From Myxococcales bacterium (GTDB lineage Bacteria; Myxococcota_A; Polyangia; Haliangiales; Haliangiaceae), in NCBI GenBank assembly GCA_016707895.1, contig JADJGV010000037.1:558001-622000 (forward strand): a stretch of DNA of 64,000 nt, in the 5' to 3' direction. Numbering within the stretch: position 1 is the first letter of the stretch; each line of letters opens with the position of its first letter. Position numbers and translations under genes: made by a program. Shown in pieces: positions 1-8,528 of the stretch. The notes under the pieces were generated by a model that was given only the letters and a program-made list of their open reading frames with translations, had not been told where the DNA came from and made no database searches.

Positions 1-1416
<1,416 letters not shown>

Positions 1417-1424
1417 GCCGCGCG

Positions 1425-1434
1425 AGTGTATCAT
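1425..1434. promoter_or_regulatory. Overlapping divergent -10 elements (bidirectional promoter candidate)
   Basis: The ten bases AGTGTATCAT contain TATCAT (1429-1434) on the plus strand, 6 nt before the GTG at 1441, and TACACT (1430-1425) on the minus strand, 8 nt before the ATG at 1416. The two hexamers share the central TA. No TTGACA-like -35 is visible on either side. If real, both genes are leaderless and are driven from one symmetric element. Confidence 0.45.
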
Positions 1435-1440
1435 GTGCGG

Positions 1441-3270
1441 GTGCGCGCCCTGGCGCTCGGCTGCCTCGCGCTCGTCGCCTGTGGCGACGACGGGCCGCGC
1501 CTCCACCTGGCGCCGGTCCACGCGAGCCCGTGCGGCGCCGTGGCCGGCGCGCGCACGCTGCTGGTGACGCCGCTGGGCGACTTCGTCGGCGAGCGCCTGA
1601 GCGTGCCCCTCGACGGGCGGTTCACGCTGCCCACGCTGCCCGCCGACACCCGCGGCCTGGCGGTCGAGGTGCTGGGCGCCGCCGGCGAGGAGCTGGCGAT
1701 CGGGCGCACCGCGCCGCTGGCGCTGGCCGACTTCGCCGACGGCGACGCGATCCCGATCGCGATGGCGCCGCCCGATGGCATGTGCCCGGCCGGCGCGCTG
1801 ACCGCGCCGCGTGATCGCGCGACCGCGGTGGTGGTGGGCGACGGCGTGCTGGTGGTCGGCGGCGCGACCGAGGCCTCGGCCGAGCGCTACGATCCCGACG
1901 CCGAGACCGCGACCCCGCTGGCGCTGCCGCCGGCGTTCGCCGGCGGGGCCGGCGTGGTCGGCGCCGGCGTGGCCGCCTTGCCCGACGGCCGCGCGGTGGT
2001 GATTGGCGGCCTGCGCCCGGGCTTCACGATCTACACGCCGGGCGAGGGCTTCGGCGCGGCGACGCTCCTGGCCGAGACCCGCGCCCACCACGTGACGATC
2101 GCGCTCGACGATCACCGCGTGCTGGTGGCGGCCGGCTGCGGCGTGGTCGACGACACCGGCGCCTGCGAGGGCGACAACGTGCGCCGCGACAGCCGGATCG
2201 TCGAGCTGACCACCGGCGTCGTCACCGCCGGGCCCACGCTCGCGATCGCGCGCCGCGACGGCGTCGGCGCGCTCGAGATCGACGGCGGCGGGCGCGTGAC
2301 CGCGGTCCTGACCGGCGGCACCGACGAGCACGGCGATCCGGTCACCACCGGCGAGCGGCTGGCGCTCGACGGCGGCGCGCCCGTGGCGCTGCCCGGCACC
2401 GGCGCGGCGCTGGCGCGGCTCGACGCGGGCGCGCTGCTCACCGCGTTCGCGCCGGTCGGCGCGTCGCCCGCGGCCACCGCGGCGGTGGTGGTGCCGGCCG
2501 GCGCCACGCCGCGCCCGACCGGCGCGGTCGCGGCCCGGACCGCGCCGGCGCTGGTGACCCAGGACGACGGGGCCGTGCTCGCGCTCGGCGGCGGCGTGCC
2601 GCTGCGCTACCAGCCGAGCCAGGGCGGCTGGGAGGCGCTGCCCGACCCCGGCGTCACGCTCGGCGGTGCGCCGGCCGCGGTGCGCTGGCGCGACGGCAGC
2701 GTGCTGGTGTTCGGCGGCAAGGACGGCGGCGGCGCGCGCAGCGCGGCGGCGTGGCGGTTCCGGCCGCGGCTGCTGGGACCGCTGACCGGCGCGGTCACGG
2801 TGGTGCCCGGCGACGCCGGCTCGGCGCCGGCGCTGACGCCGCTCGATCCCGCCGACGTCGATCGCAGCGACGGCTGGCGGCTGGGCGGCGCGTCGTGGGC
2901 GGTGGTCGGCGGGCCGACCGCCGGCGACGCCCGGCTCGACGTCGTGCTCACCGTCCCGGCGCCCGGGGTGGCGGTGCTGTCGGGGTTCACCGACGCCGCC
3001 AACCACGACGACCTCGTGCTGGTGCCGGGGCAGGCGGCCACGCTCGAGCGGGTGCGCGCCGGCCAGCGCACGACGCCGTGCCGCGGCGCCGCGGTGCCGC
3101 CGGCGGGGCCGACCGCGCTGCAGGTGATCTTGACCCGGACCAGCGTGCGCGCGGTGGTCGGCGGCGTCGCGGTGCTGTCGTGCGCGCTCGACGATCGCCG
3201 GCGCGGCCAGCTCGGCCTGGCCGCGCGCGGCGGGGCGGTCGCGATCGGCTCGATCGCGGTGTCGCGGTGA
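1441..3270 (+). CDS. Kelch-like beta-propeller lipoprotein
   Basis: A 609-residue exported lipoprotein. The N-terminus is a signal peptide ending in a lipobox, LALVAC followed by GDD, so it should be lipidated on that Cys and held in the envelope. The body carries repeated motifs such as VLVVGGATEAS, AVVIGGL, AVLTGG, VLALGGG and VLVFGGKDGGG, typical of kelch or galactose-oxidase-like propeller blades. The last ~150 residues form a separate beta-rich segment with a Cys pair. GTG 1441 is chosen because a TATCAT hexamer lies 6 nt upstream; GTG 1435 or 1426 are alternatives. It precedes the barrel/cytochrome genes in the same direction with a small gap (3270 to 3308), so it may belong to the same unit. 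The function is unknown; ligand binding or scaffolding at the cell surface is inferred from the fold only. Confidence 0.8.
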   Translation: MRALALGCLALVACGDDGPRLHLAPVHASPCGAVAGARTLLVTPLGDFVGERLSVPLDGRFTLPTLPADTRGLAVEVLGAAGEELAIGRTAPLALADFADGDAIPIAMAPPDGMCPAGALTAPRDRATAVVVGDGVLVVGGATEASAERYDPDAETATPLALPPAFAGGAGVVGAGVAALPDGRAVVIGGLRPGFTIYTPGEGFGAATLLAETRAHHVTIALDDHRVLVAAGCGVVDDTGACEGDNVRRDSRIVELTTGVVTAGPTLAIARRDGVGALEIDGGGRVTAVLTGGTDEHGDPVTTGERLALDGGAPVALPGTGAALARLDAGALLTAFAPVGASPAATAAVVVPAGATPRPTGAVAARTAPALVTQDDGAVLALGGGVPLRYQPSQGGWEALPDPGVTLGGAPAAVRWRDGSVLVFGGKDGGGARSAAAWRFRPRLLGPLTGAVTVVPGDAGSAPALTPLDPADVDRSDGWRLGGASWAVVGGPTAGDARLDVVLTVPAPGVAVLSGFTDAANHDDLVLVPGQAATLERVRAGQRTTPCRGAAVPPAGPTALQVILTRTSVRAVVGGVAVLSCALDDRRRGQLGLAARGGAVAIGSIAVSR

Positions 3271-3295
3271 GGCGACCGGCGTGCGCGTGACCTGC

Positions 3296-3301
3296 TACCG
3301 T
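3296..3301 (+). promoter_or_regulatory. -10-like TACCGT before GTG 3308
   Basis: TACCGT lies 6 nt upstream of the GTG at 3308, which starts directly at a signal peptide. This matches the leaderless arrangement seen elsewhere in the window and supports 3308 over GTG 3281. Confidence 0.35.
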
Positions 3302-3307
3302 CGGTCC

Positions 3308-4909
3308 GTGGCTCGGACCCTCGCCGCCGCGGTCGTGCTCGCGGCGCTGGCGCCAGCCGCCCCGGCGCGGGCCTACCGGCTCGAGCTGTCGGCGCGCACG
3401 CTGGCCAAGCTGTACGAGCTGCCGGCGCTGCGGCTGATCGGCGGCGATCTCTCGCTGTCGCGTCGGCAGTTCCGCCAGGACCTCACCGTCACCGCGTGGG
3501 ACCTCGGCGACCTGGCGGCGCGGCGCGCGCGGCGGCACCCGGGGATCCCGGATCGCGGCCCGGTCGCGTGGGTCACCGCCGACGTCCAGCTCGATCACGA
3601 CTTCGGCGCGTGGACGATGGGGCAGGTCGCGCTGGGCGACGATCGCCTCGACGCGATCGACGCCATCCCCGAGCTGGCCAGCGGCGCGGTCGGCTTCACG
3701 ATCCCCTACGCCTACCTGGCGATCGATCGGCTGGGCGGCGCGCTCGACGTCCGGCTCGGGCGGCAGCTGCGCTTCGACGAGTTCGGCGGCGCCGGCCTCG
3801 ACGGCGTGGCGCTGCGGGTCCACACCGGCGCGCCGGTGGCGATCGAGGTCGAGGGCGGGCTGCGGGTGCGCGATCGCTCGCCGCTCGCGATCGCCGGCAG
3901 CGACCTCGACGGCCTGGCCGGCGCCGACTGCCGCGAGTACGTCGAGGGCGCCACGCCCGGCACCGGCAGCTGGCAGGTCATCGATCGCAGCCGCGCGCCG
4001 CGCGACACCCGGCTGGCCAGCGATCGCGGGTTCTGCCCGCAGCGCGAGGCGTGGCAGCCGACCGTCGAGCTGGCGATCGCGGCCGACGGCGTGCCGTGGC
4101 TCGACGCCCGGCTGGCGTACCGGCGCACCCGCTCGCGCACGGTCGGGCTGATCGGCGCGGTCGATCGCCTCGACCACCCCGACGCCGGGCTGTACCCCGA
4201 CGAGCAGGGCCAGGCGCCGGCCTGGGGCGACCACGCCGAGCTGGTGTCGGCGTCGGCCCGCGCGCGCCGCCGGGTGGCGCGGCTGGCGCTCGAGCCGTGG
4301 GCCTACGCCCGCTACTCGCTGCTGCACGCCGGCCTCGAGCGCGCCGGCGCCGGCGTGCGGGTCGCGCGCGGCGCGCACGAGCTCGAGCCCGAGGTCGCGC
4401 GCACGGTGCCGGTGTTCGACGGCGACTCGATCTGGAGCGTCTTCGCGATCCGCCCCGCGCTCGACGCCCGCGTCCGCTACGGGCTCCGCCGCGGCGCGCG
4501 CCGGCTGGGCGCGCTGGCCTGGCTGCGCCGCTACGATCGCGACCCCGACGGCACCGGCCTGGTGCTGGGCGGCGCCGCGTCGGCCGCCGCCGAGCTGCGC
4601 CGGCTGGCGCTGCGCGGCGAGCTGTACGTCGACGGCGGCTACGGCGGTCGTCGGATCGGCGGCAGCGTCCACGCCCGCTGGCCCGCGACCCGCGCGGTCG
4701 ACCTGACCGGCGGGCTGGCCGTCGTCGACGTCGCCGGCGCCAGCCCGCGCAGCGACGGCACCAGCGCGGCCGTGCTGGGCCACGCGGCGTGGCGGCTCGA
4801 CGAGGGCATCGCGGTGCTGGTCACCGGCGAGCTGGGCCACGCGCCGCTCGCGCCGCTGGCGTTCCGCACCCTGGCGGTGCTCGACCTCGCCTTCGAGCCG
4901 GACATGTGA
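3308..4909 (+). CDS. Outer-membrane beta-barrel protein paired with multihaem cytochrome
   Basis: A 533-residue exported protein with signal peptide (ARTLAAAVVLAALAPAAPARA) and an amphipathic beta-strand pattern throughout, ending in a hydrophobic/aromatic stretch (FRTLAVLDLAFEPDM), as expected for a 16- to 22-strand outer-membrane barrel. Internal strands such as WAYARYSLLHAGLERAGAGVRVA alternate polar and apolar residues. A pair of Cys lies in the middle loop region (ADCREY and GFCPQ). The stop overlaps the cytochrome start (TGATG), so the two are translationally coupled. Known porin-cytochrome conduits such as MtrAB or Pcc systems pair a barrel with a multihaem cytochrome; that role is inferred here from context, not from recognisable MtrB/PioB sequence. 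An uncharacterised porin is the conservative call. Confidence 0.72.
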   Translation: MARTLAAAVVLAALAPAAPARAYRLELSARTLAKLYELPALRLIGGDLSLSRRQFRQDLTVTAWDLGDLAARRARRHPGIPDRGPVAWVTADVQLDHDFGAWTMGQVALGDDRLDAIDAIPELASGAVGFTIPYAYLAIDRLGGALDVRLGRQLRFDEFGGAGLDGVALRVHTGAPVAIEVEGGLRVRDRSPLAIAGSDLDGLAGADCREYVEGATPGTGSWQVIDRSRAPRDTRLASDRGFCPQREAWQPTVELAIAADGVPWLDARLAYRRTRSRTVGLIGAVDRLDHPDAGLYPDEQGQAPAWGDHAELVSASARARRRVARLALEPWAYARYSLLHAGLERAGAGVRVARGAHELEPEVARTVPVFDGDSIWSVFAIRPALDARVRYGLRRGARRLGALAWLRRYDRDPDGTGLVLGGAASAAAELRRLALRGELYVDGGYGGRRIGGSVHARWPATRAVDLTGGLAVVDVAGASPRSDGTSAAVLGHAAWRLDEGIAVLVTGELGHAPLAPLAFRTLAVLDLAFEPDM

Positions 4910-6081
4910 TGCGCGCCCGCTGGCTCTCCCTGGTCGCGATCGCGCTGGCGCTGGTGCCGGCGTGGGCGCTCGCGGGCGGCGATCGCGGCCCGTCGCCGGC
5001 GGTGTTCCCGGCGCAGCGCCTGCCGCTGACGTTCTCCCACGCGCAGCACACCGGCCCGCTGGCGATCGCCTGCGTCACCTGCCACGACCGCGCGGTGACC
5101 TCGACCTCGGCGGTCGATCTGCTGACGCCGACCGAGCAGCCGTGCCGCCGCTGCCACGCGATCGCCCGCGGCCCGACGCCGCCGGCCGGCACCGCCACCG
5201 CCACCGGCGCCTGCGCGGCGTGCCACCCCGGCTGGACCCCGGGCGCCGCGGTCGCGCGGGTCACGATCCCGCCGCCCAGCCTGACGTTCAGCCACGCCGC
5301 CCACGCCGCCACCGGGTGCGAGACCTGCCACGCCGGCGCGGCCACCGCCGAGCTGGCGACCGTCGCCGCGCTGCCGACGATGGACACCTGCGCCGGCTGC
5401 CACGCGGCGGCGCTGACCCAGCGCGCGTGCACCACCTGCCACCTCGCCACCGCCGGCGGCCGGGTGCGCACCGCGCTGGCCGACGGCGCGCTGACGCCGC
5501 GCGGCGGCGTGACCGGCCCCGATCACGGCGGCGACTTCGCGCGCGATCACGGCGCGATCGCGCGCAGCGCGCCGGCGGCGTGCGCCACCTGCCACCAGGA
5601 GCGCGACTGCAGCGACTGCCACGCCGGCGCGATCCGGGTGATGGACTTCCACCCCGCGGGCTACCTGGCGGTCCACGCCGTCGACTCGCGCCGCGGCGCG
5701 CCCGACTGCGGCACCTGCCACAAGACCCAGTCGTTCTGCGTCGCGTGCCACGAGCGCAGCGGCGTCGCGATGCGCGGCGCGTCCGACTACCGGGCCGGCG
5801 TGCCCGGGCGCACCTTTCATCCCCTCGACTGGGCCTCGGTCGGGCGCGCCGGCCCCAACCGCCACGCCGCCGCGGCGCGCGCCAACCTCGCCGAGTGCAC
5901 GTCGTGCCACCGCGAGGACACCTGCCTGCGCTGCCACTCGGCCGAGCCGGGCGGGGCGCGGATCTCGCCGCACGGCCCCGGCTGGCGCGGCAGCGCCCGC
6001 TGTCGGGCGCTGGCTGCGGGCAACGGCCGCGTGTGCCTACGCTGCCACATCTCGCTGACGCCGGTCGGCTGTGACGGGTGA
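4909..6081 (+). CDS. Exported c-type cytochrome with 13 CXXCH haem sites
   Basis: A 390-residue protein with signal peptide (MRARWLSLVAIALALVPAWALA) followed by 13 CXXCH motifs: CVTCH, CRRCH, CAACH, CETCH, CAGCH, CTTCH, CATCH, CSDCH, CGTCH, CVACH, CTSCH, CLRCH, CLRCH. This gives one haem per ~28 residues, the density of electron-wire cytochromes. Distal His ligands are plentiful, for example in FSHAQH, FSHAAHA, FHPAGY and FHPLDW. It should mature in the periplasm by the Ccm or Ccs route. Its start overlaps the stop of the barrel gene. Together they could form a trans-outer-membrane electron conduit; a soluble periplasmic electron shuttle is the alternative. The product is not closely recognisable as a named cytochrome family. 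Confidence 0.93.
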   Translation: MRARWLSLVAIALALVPAWALAGGDRGPSPAVFPAQRLPLTFSHAQHTGPLAIACVTCHDRAVTSTSAVDLLTPTEQPCRRCHAIARGPTPPAGTATATGACAACHPGWTPGAAVARVTIPPPSLTFSHAAHAATGCETCHAGAATAELATVAALPTMDTCAGCHAAALTQRACTTCHLATAGGRVRTALADGALTPRGGVTGPDHGGDFARDHGAIARSAPAACATCHQERDCSDCHAGAIRVMDFHPAGYLAVHAVDSRRGAPDCGTCHKTQSFCVACHERSGVAMRGASDYRAGVPGRTFHPLDWASVGRAGPNRHAAAARANLAECTSCHREDTCLRCHSAEPGGARISPHGPGWRGSARCRALAAGNGRVCLRCHISLTPVGCDG

Positions 6082-6101
6082 CCCGTGGTAATGCGGCGCC
6101 C

Positions 6102-6719
6102 ATGAAGCTCGCCGCCCCGCTCGCCGTGCTGGTCGCCGTGGGCGCCTGCGGCTCCCCGCCTTCGCCGGCCGCGCCGCGCAACGCGCCGACCGTGGCCGAC
6201 CCCGACGACGCGCTGGTCGGCACCTGGGTGCTCCACTACGAGCTGACGTCGATCACCGAGGACTACAGCCCCGACAGCCCCGAGGCCGACGCCGAGGGCG
6301 TCGTGCGCACCCGCGAGGCGGGCGAGGTCGCGTGCACCCAGACCACTACCGCCGCCGCGCCGTGGCGGGTGGTCGCGCTGCGCTGCGATCCCGAGGCCGG
6401 CATGTTCGGCGCGCGCGAGGCGCTCGAGGGCCGGTTCGCCGTCGGGGCCGCCGGGCTGTGGGAGCTCGGGGACGATCCGGCGACCGGGCCCGCGAGCGGG
6501 GCCGCCGCGCCGCCCGCCATCGCCCAGGCCTCGCCCGCCGTCGATTCGTTCGAGGTCAAAGGGTCGCGGTGCGCGACGGTCGAGCTCGAGGACGGCAGCC
6601 GGACCCGCTGCTACCACCCGCGGCGCGGCTTGACCTGGGTCGAGGTGGTGTGGAACCAGGGGGCGGGGCTCAACGGCAGCCACACCGCCGAGCTGGTCCG
6701 CGTCGATCCCGTGCGCTAG
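6102..6719 (+). CDS. Putative lipoprotein of unknown function
   Basis: A 205-residue protein starting MKLAAPLAVLVAVGAC, a signal peptide with lipobox VGAC, then a low-complexity GSPPSPAAPRN linker. The remainder is mostly beta-forming, beginning LVGTWVLHYELTS, which resembles the first strand of lipocalin-like folds, and contains three further Cys that could pair. I do not recognise the family. It starts 20 nt after the cytochrome stop and may be in the same transcription unit. ATG 6102 is preferred over the upstream GTG 6078 because it starts directly at the signal peptide. Confidence 0.7.
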   Translation: MKLAAPLAVLVAVGACGSPPSPAAPRNAPTVADPDDALVGTWVLHYELTSITEDYSPDSPEADAEGVVRTREAGEVACTQTTTAAAPWRVVALRCDPEAGMFGAREALEGRFAVGAAGLWELGDDPATGPASGAAAPPAIAQASPAVDSFEVKGSRCATVELEDGSRTRCYHPRRGLTWVEVVWNQGAGLNGSHTAELVRVDPVR

Positions 6720-6744
6720 CAGGTGCCCGCCCGCGCCCGCGGGC

Positions 6745-6750
6745 TATACC
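6745..6750 (+). promoter_or_regulatory. -10-like TATACC before GTG 6757
   Basis: TATACC ends 6 nt before the GTG start of the GMC oxidoreductase. No Shine-Dalgarno is seen, so a leaderless transcript is likely. Confidence 0.35.
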
Positions 6751-6756
6751 TCCCGC

Positions 6757-8466
6757 GTGGCCGCCGATCCTGCCGTCGCCTTCGACTTCGACTACGTCAT
6801 CGTCGGCTCCGGCTTCGGCGGCTCGGTCGCGGCGCTGCGGCTGGTCGAGAAGGGCTACTCGGTGTGCGTGCTCGAGCGCGGTCGGCGCTGGGCCGCCTCC
6901 GACTATCCCAAGACCAACTGGAACCTGCGCAAGGCGCTGTGGATGCCGGCCGCCAAGTGCTTCGGCATCCTGCGCCTGTCGTTCCTGTCCGACGTGTTCG
7001 TGCTGTCGGGGGCCGGCGTCGGCGGCGGCTCGCTGGTCTACGCCAACACGCTGTACGTGCCGCCCGACGCGTTCTTCGCCGCGCCGGCGTGGCGCGACCT
7101 CGCCGACTGGAAGGCCGCGCTGCTGCCGTTCTATCGCCGCGCGCAGTTCATGCTCGGCGTCACCCAGCACGCGATCGAGGAGGAGCCCGATCGGGTGCTG
7201 GCCGCGGTCGCCGAGGACCTCGGCCACGGCGACAGCTACGTGCAGACGCCGGTCGGCGTGTACTTCGGCGAGCCGGGGCGGGCCGCGCCCGATCCGTACT
7301 TCGGCGGCGCCGGTCCCGCGCGCAGCGGCTGCACGCTGTGCGGCGGCTGCATGGTCGGGTGTCGCCACGGCGCCAAGAACACGCTCGACAAGAACTACCT
7401 GTGGTTCGCCGAGCAGCGCGGCGCCGAGGTCCGCCCGCTGCGGACCGTCACCGACGTGCGGCCGCTGGCCGGCGGCGGCTACGCGATCGATCACCGCGCC
7501 AGCGGCGCGTGGGTGGCGCGCGATCGCCAGACCCTGCGCGCGCGCAACGTCGTGCTGGCGGCCGGCGTGCTCGGCACCGTGCAGCTGCTCCTCGAGTGCC
7601 AGGCCCGCGGCAGCCTGCCGGAGCTGTCGCCGGCGCTCGGGCGGACGGTGCGCACCAACAGCGAGGCGATCCTCGGCGTCACCTCGAAGCGCAAGGACGT
7701 GCGCTTCGATCGCGGGATCGCGATCACCTCGTCGATCCACGTCGACGCCACCACCCACGTCGAGGTGGTGCGCTACTCCGACGGCAGCGACGCGATGGCG
7801 CCGCTGTCGACCTTGCTCACCGATGGCGGCGGCAAGGCGCCGCGCTGGCTGCGCTACCTCGGCAACGTCGTCCGCCACCCGATCGACTTCGCCCGCGGGC
7901 TGTGGCCGTTCGGCACCGCCCGCCGCGGCGTGTACCTGCTGGTGATGCAGAGCCTCGACAACTCGATCGGCCTGGCGCTCACGCGGCGGTGGCGCCGGCT
8001 GTGGCGCAAGGCGCTCGACACCCGCGCCGGCGACGGCCCGGCCAACCCGACGTACATCCCGCTGGGCAACGAGGTGGCGCGGGCGTTCGCGCGCAAGGTC
8101 GACGGCGTGCCCAAGTCGAGCGTGTTCGAGGTGCTGTTCGACGTGCCGACCACCGCGCACGTCCTGGGCGGCGCGGTCATCGGCGCCGACCGCGAGGCCG
8201 GGGTCGTCGACGCCAGCCACCAGGTGTTCGGCTACCCCGGCCTCTACGTCGTGGACGGCGCCGCCATCCCGGCCAACCTCGGGGTCAACCCCAGCCTCAC
8301 CATCACCGCCCTGGCCGAGCGCGCGATGAGCCTGATTCCGGTCAAGCCCGGCGCCACCTTGCGGCCCGCGGTCGACCCGGCCTGGGAGGCGGCGCGGGTG
8401 GCCGAGCTCGAGCGCCTGGCCGCCGACAGCGGCAGCCCCAGCCTCCAGATCCGCCGCCGCCGCTGA
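6757..8466 (+). CDS. GMC-family FAD oxidoreductase, cholesterol oxidase (ChoD)-like
   Basis: A 569-residue flavoenzyme. The N-terminal dinucleotide fold is clear: YVIVGSGFGG (residues 13-22) and the acidic end of strand two in VLERGRRW. The GAGVGGGSLVYAN region is the GMC FAD-contact loop. A Cys-rich segment, CTLCGGCMVGCRHGAKN, near residues 190-206 is typical of the ChoD-type branch. The C-terminus has the conserved DGAAIPANLGVNPSLTITALAER, containing the flavin-contact Asp and the Asn-Pro substrate-site pair. Members oxidise sterols or other alcohols; the actual substrate here is not determined. No signal peptide is evident, so a cytoplasmic enzyme is likely. It sits directly upstream of sucA with a 62-nt gap. 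Confidence 0.88.
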   Translation: MAADPAVAFDFDYVIVGSGFGGSVAALRLVEKGYSVCVLERGRRWAASDYPKTNWNLRKALWMPAAKCFGILRLSFLSDVFVLSGAGVGGGSLVYANTLYVPPDAFFAAPAWRDLADWKAALLPFYRRAQFMLGVTQHAIEEEPDRVLAAVAEDLGHGDSYVQTPVGVYFGEPGRAAPDPYFGGAGPARSGCTLCGGCMVGCRHGAKNTLDKNYLWFAEQRGAEVRPLRTVTDVRPLAGGGYAIDHRASGAWVARDRQTLRARNVVLAAGVLGTVQLLLECQARGSLPELSPALGRTVRTNSEAILGVTSKRKDVRFDRGIAITSSIHVDATTHVEVVRYSDGSDAMAPLSTLLTDGGGKAPRWLRYLGNVVRHPIDFARGLWPFGTARRGVYLLVMQSLDNSIGLALTRRWRRLWRKALDTRAGDGPANPTYIPLGNEVARAFARKVDGVPKSSVFEVLFDVPTTAHVLGGAVIGADREAGVVDASHQVFGYPGLYVVDGAAIPANLGVNPSLTITALAERAMSLIPVKPGATLRPAVDPAWEAARVAELERLAADSGSPSLQIRRRR

Positions 8467-8512
8467 GGCGTCCTCGACGTCCTCCACGGGATGCGCTTCC
8501 GGCCGTCCCTGG

Positions 8513-8518
8513 TAGTAT
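8513..8518 (+). promoter_or_regulatory. -10-like TAGTAT before sucA
   Basis: TAGTAT ends 10 nt before ATG 8529. It favours 8529 over ATG 8517, which would overlap the hexamer. Confidence 0.35.
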
Positions 8519-8528
8519 GCCGCGCTCC

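Noticed and set aside
3281..3307. GTG 3281 as start of the barrel protein
   Set aside because: It would put a non-signal segment (MRVTCYRRS) before the signal peptide, while GTG 3308 begins at the signal peptide and has TACCGT 6 nt upstream.
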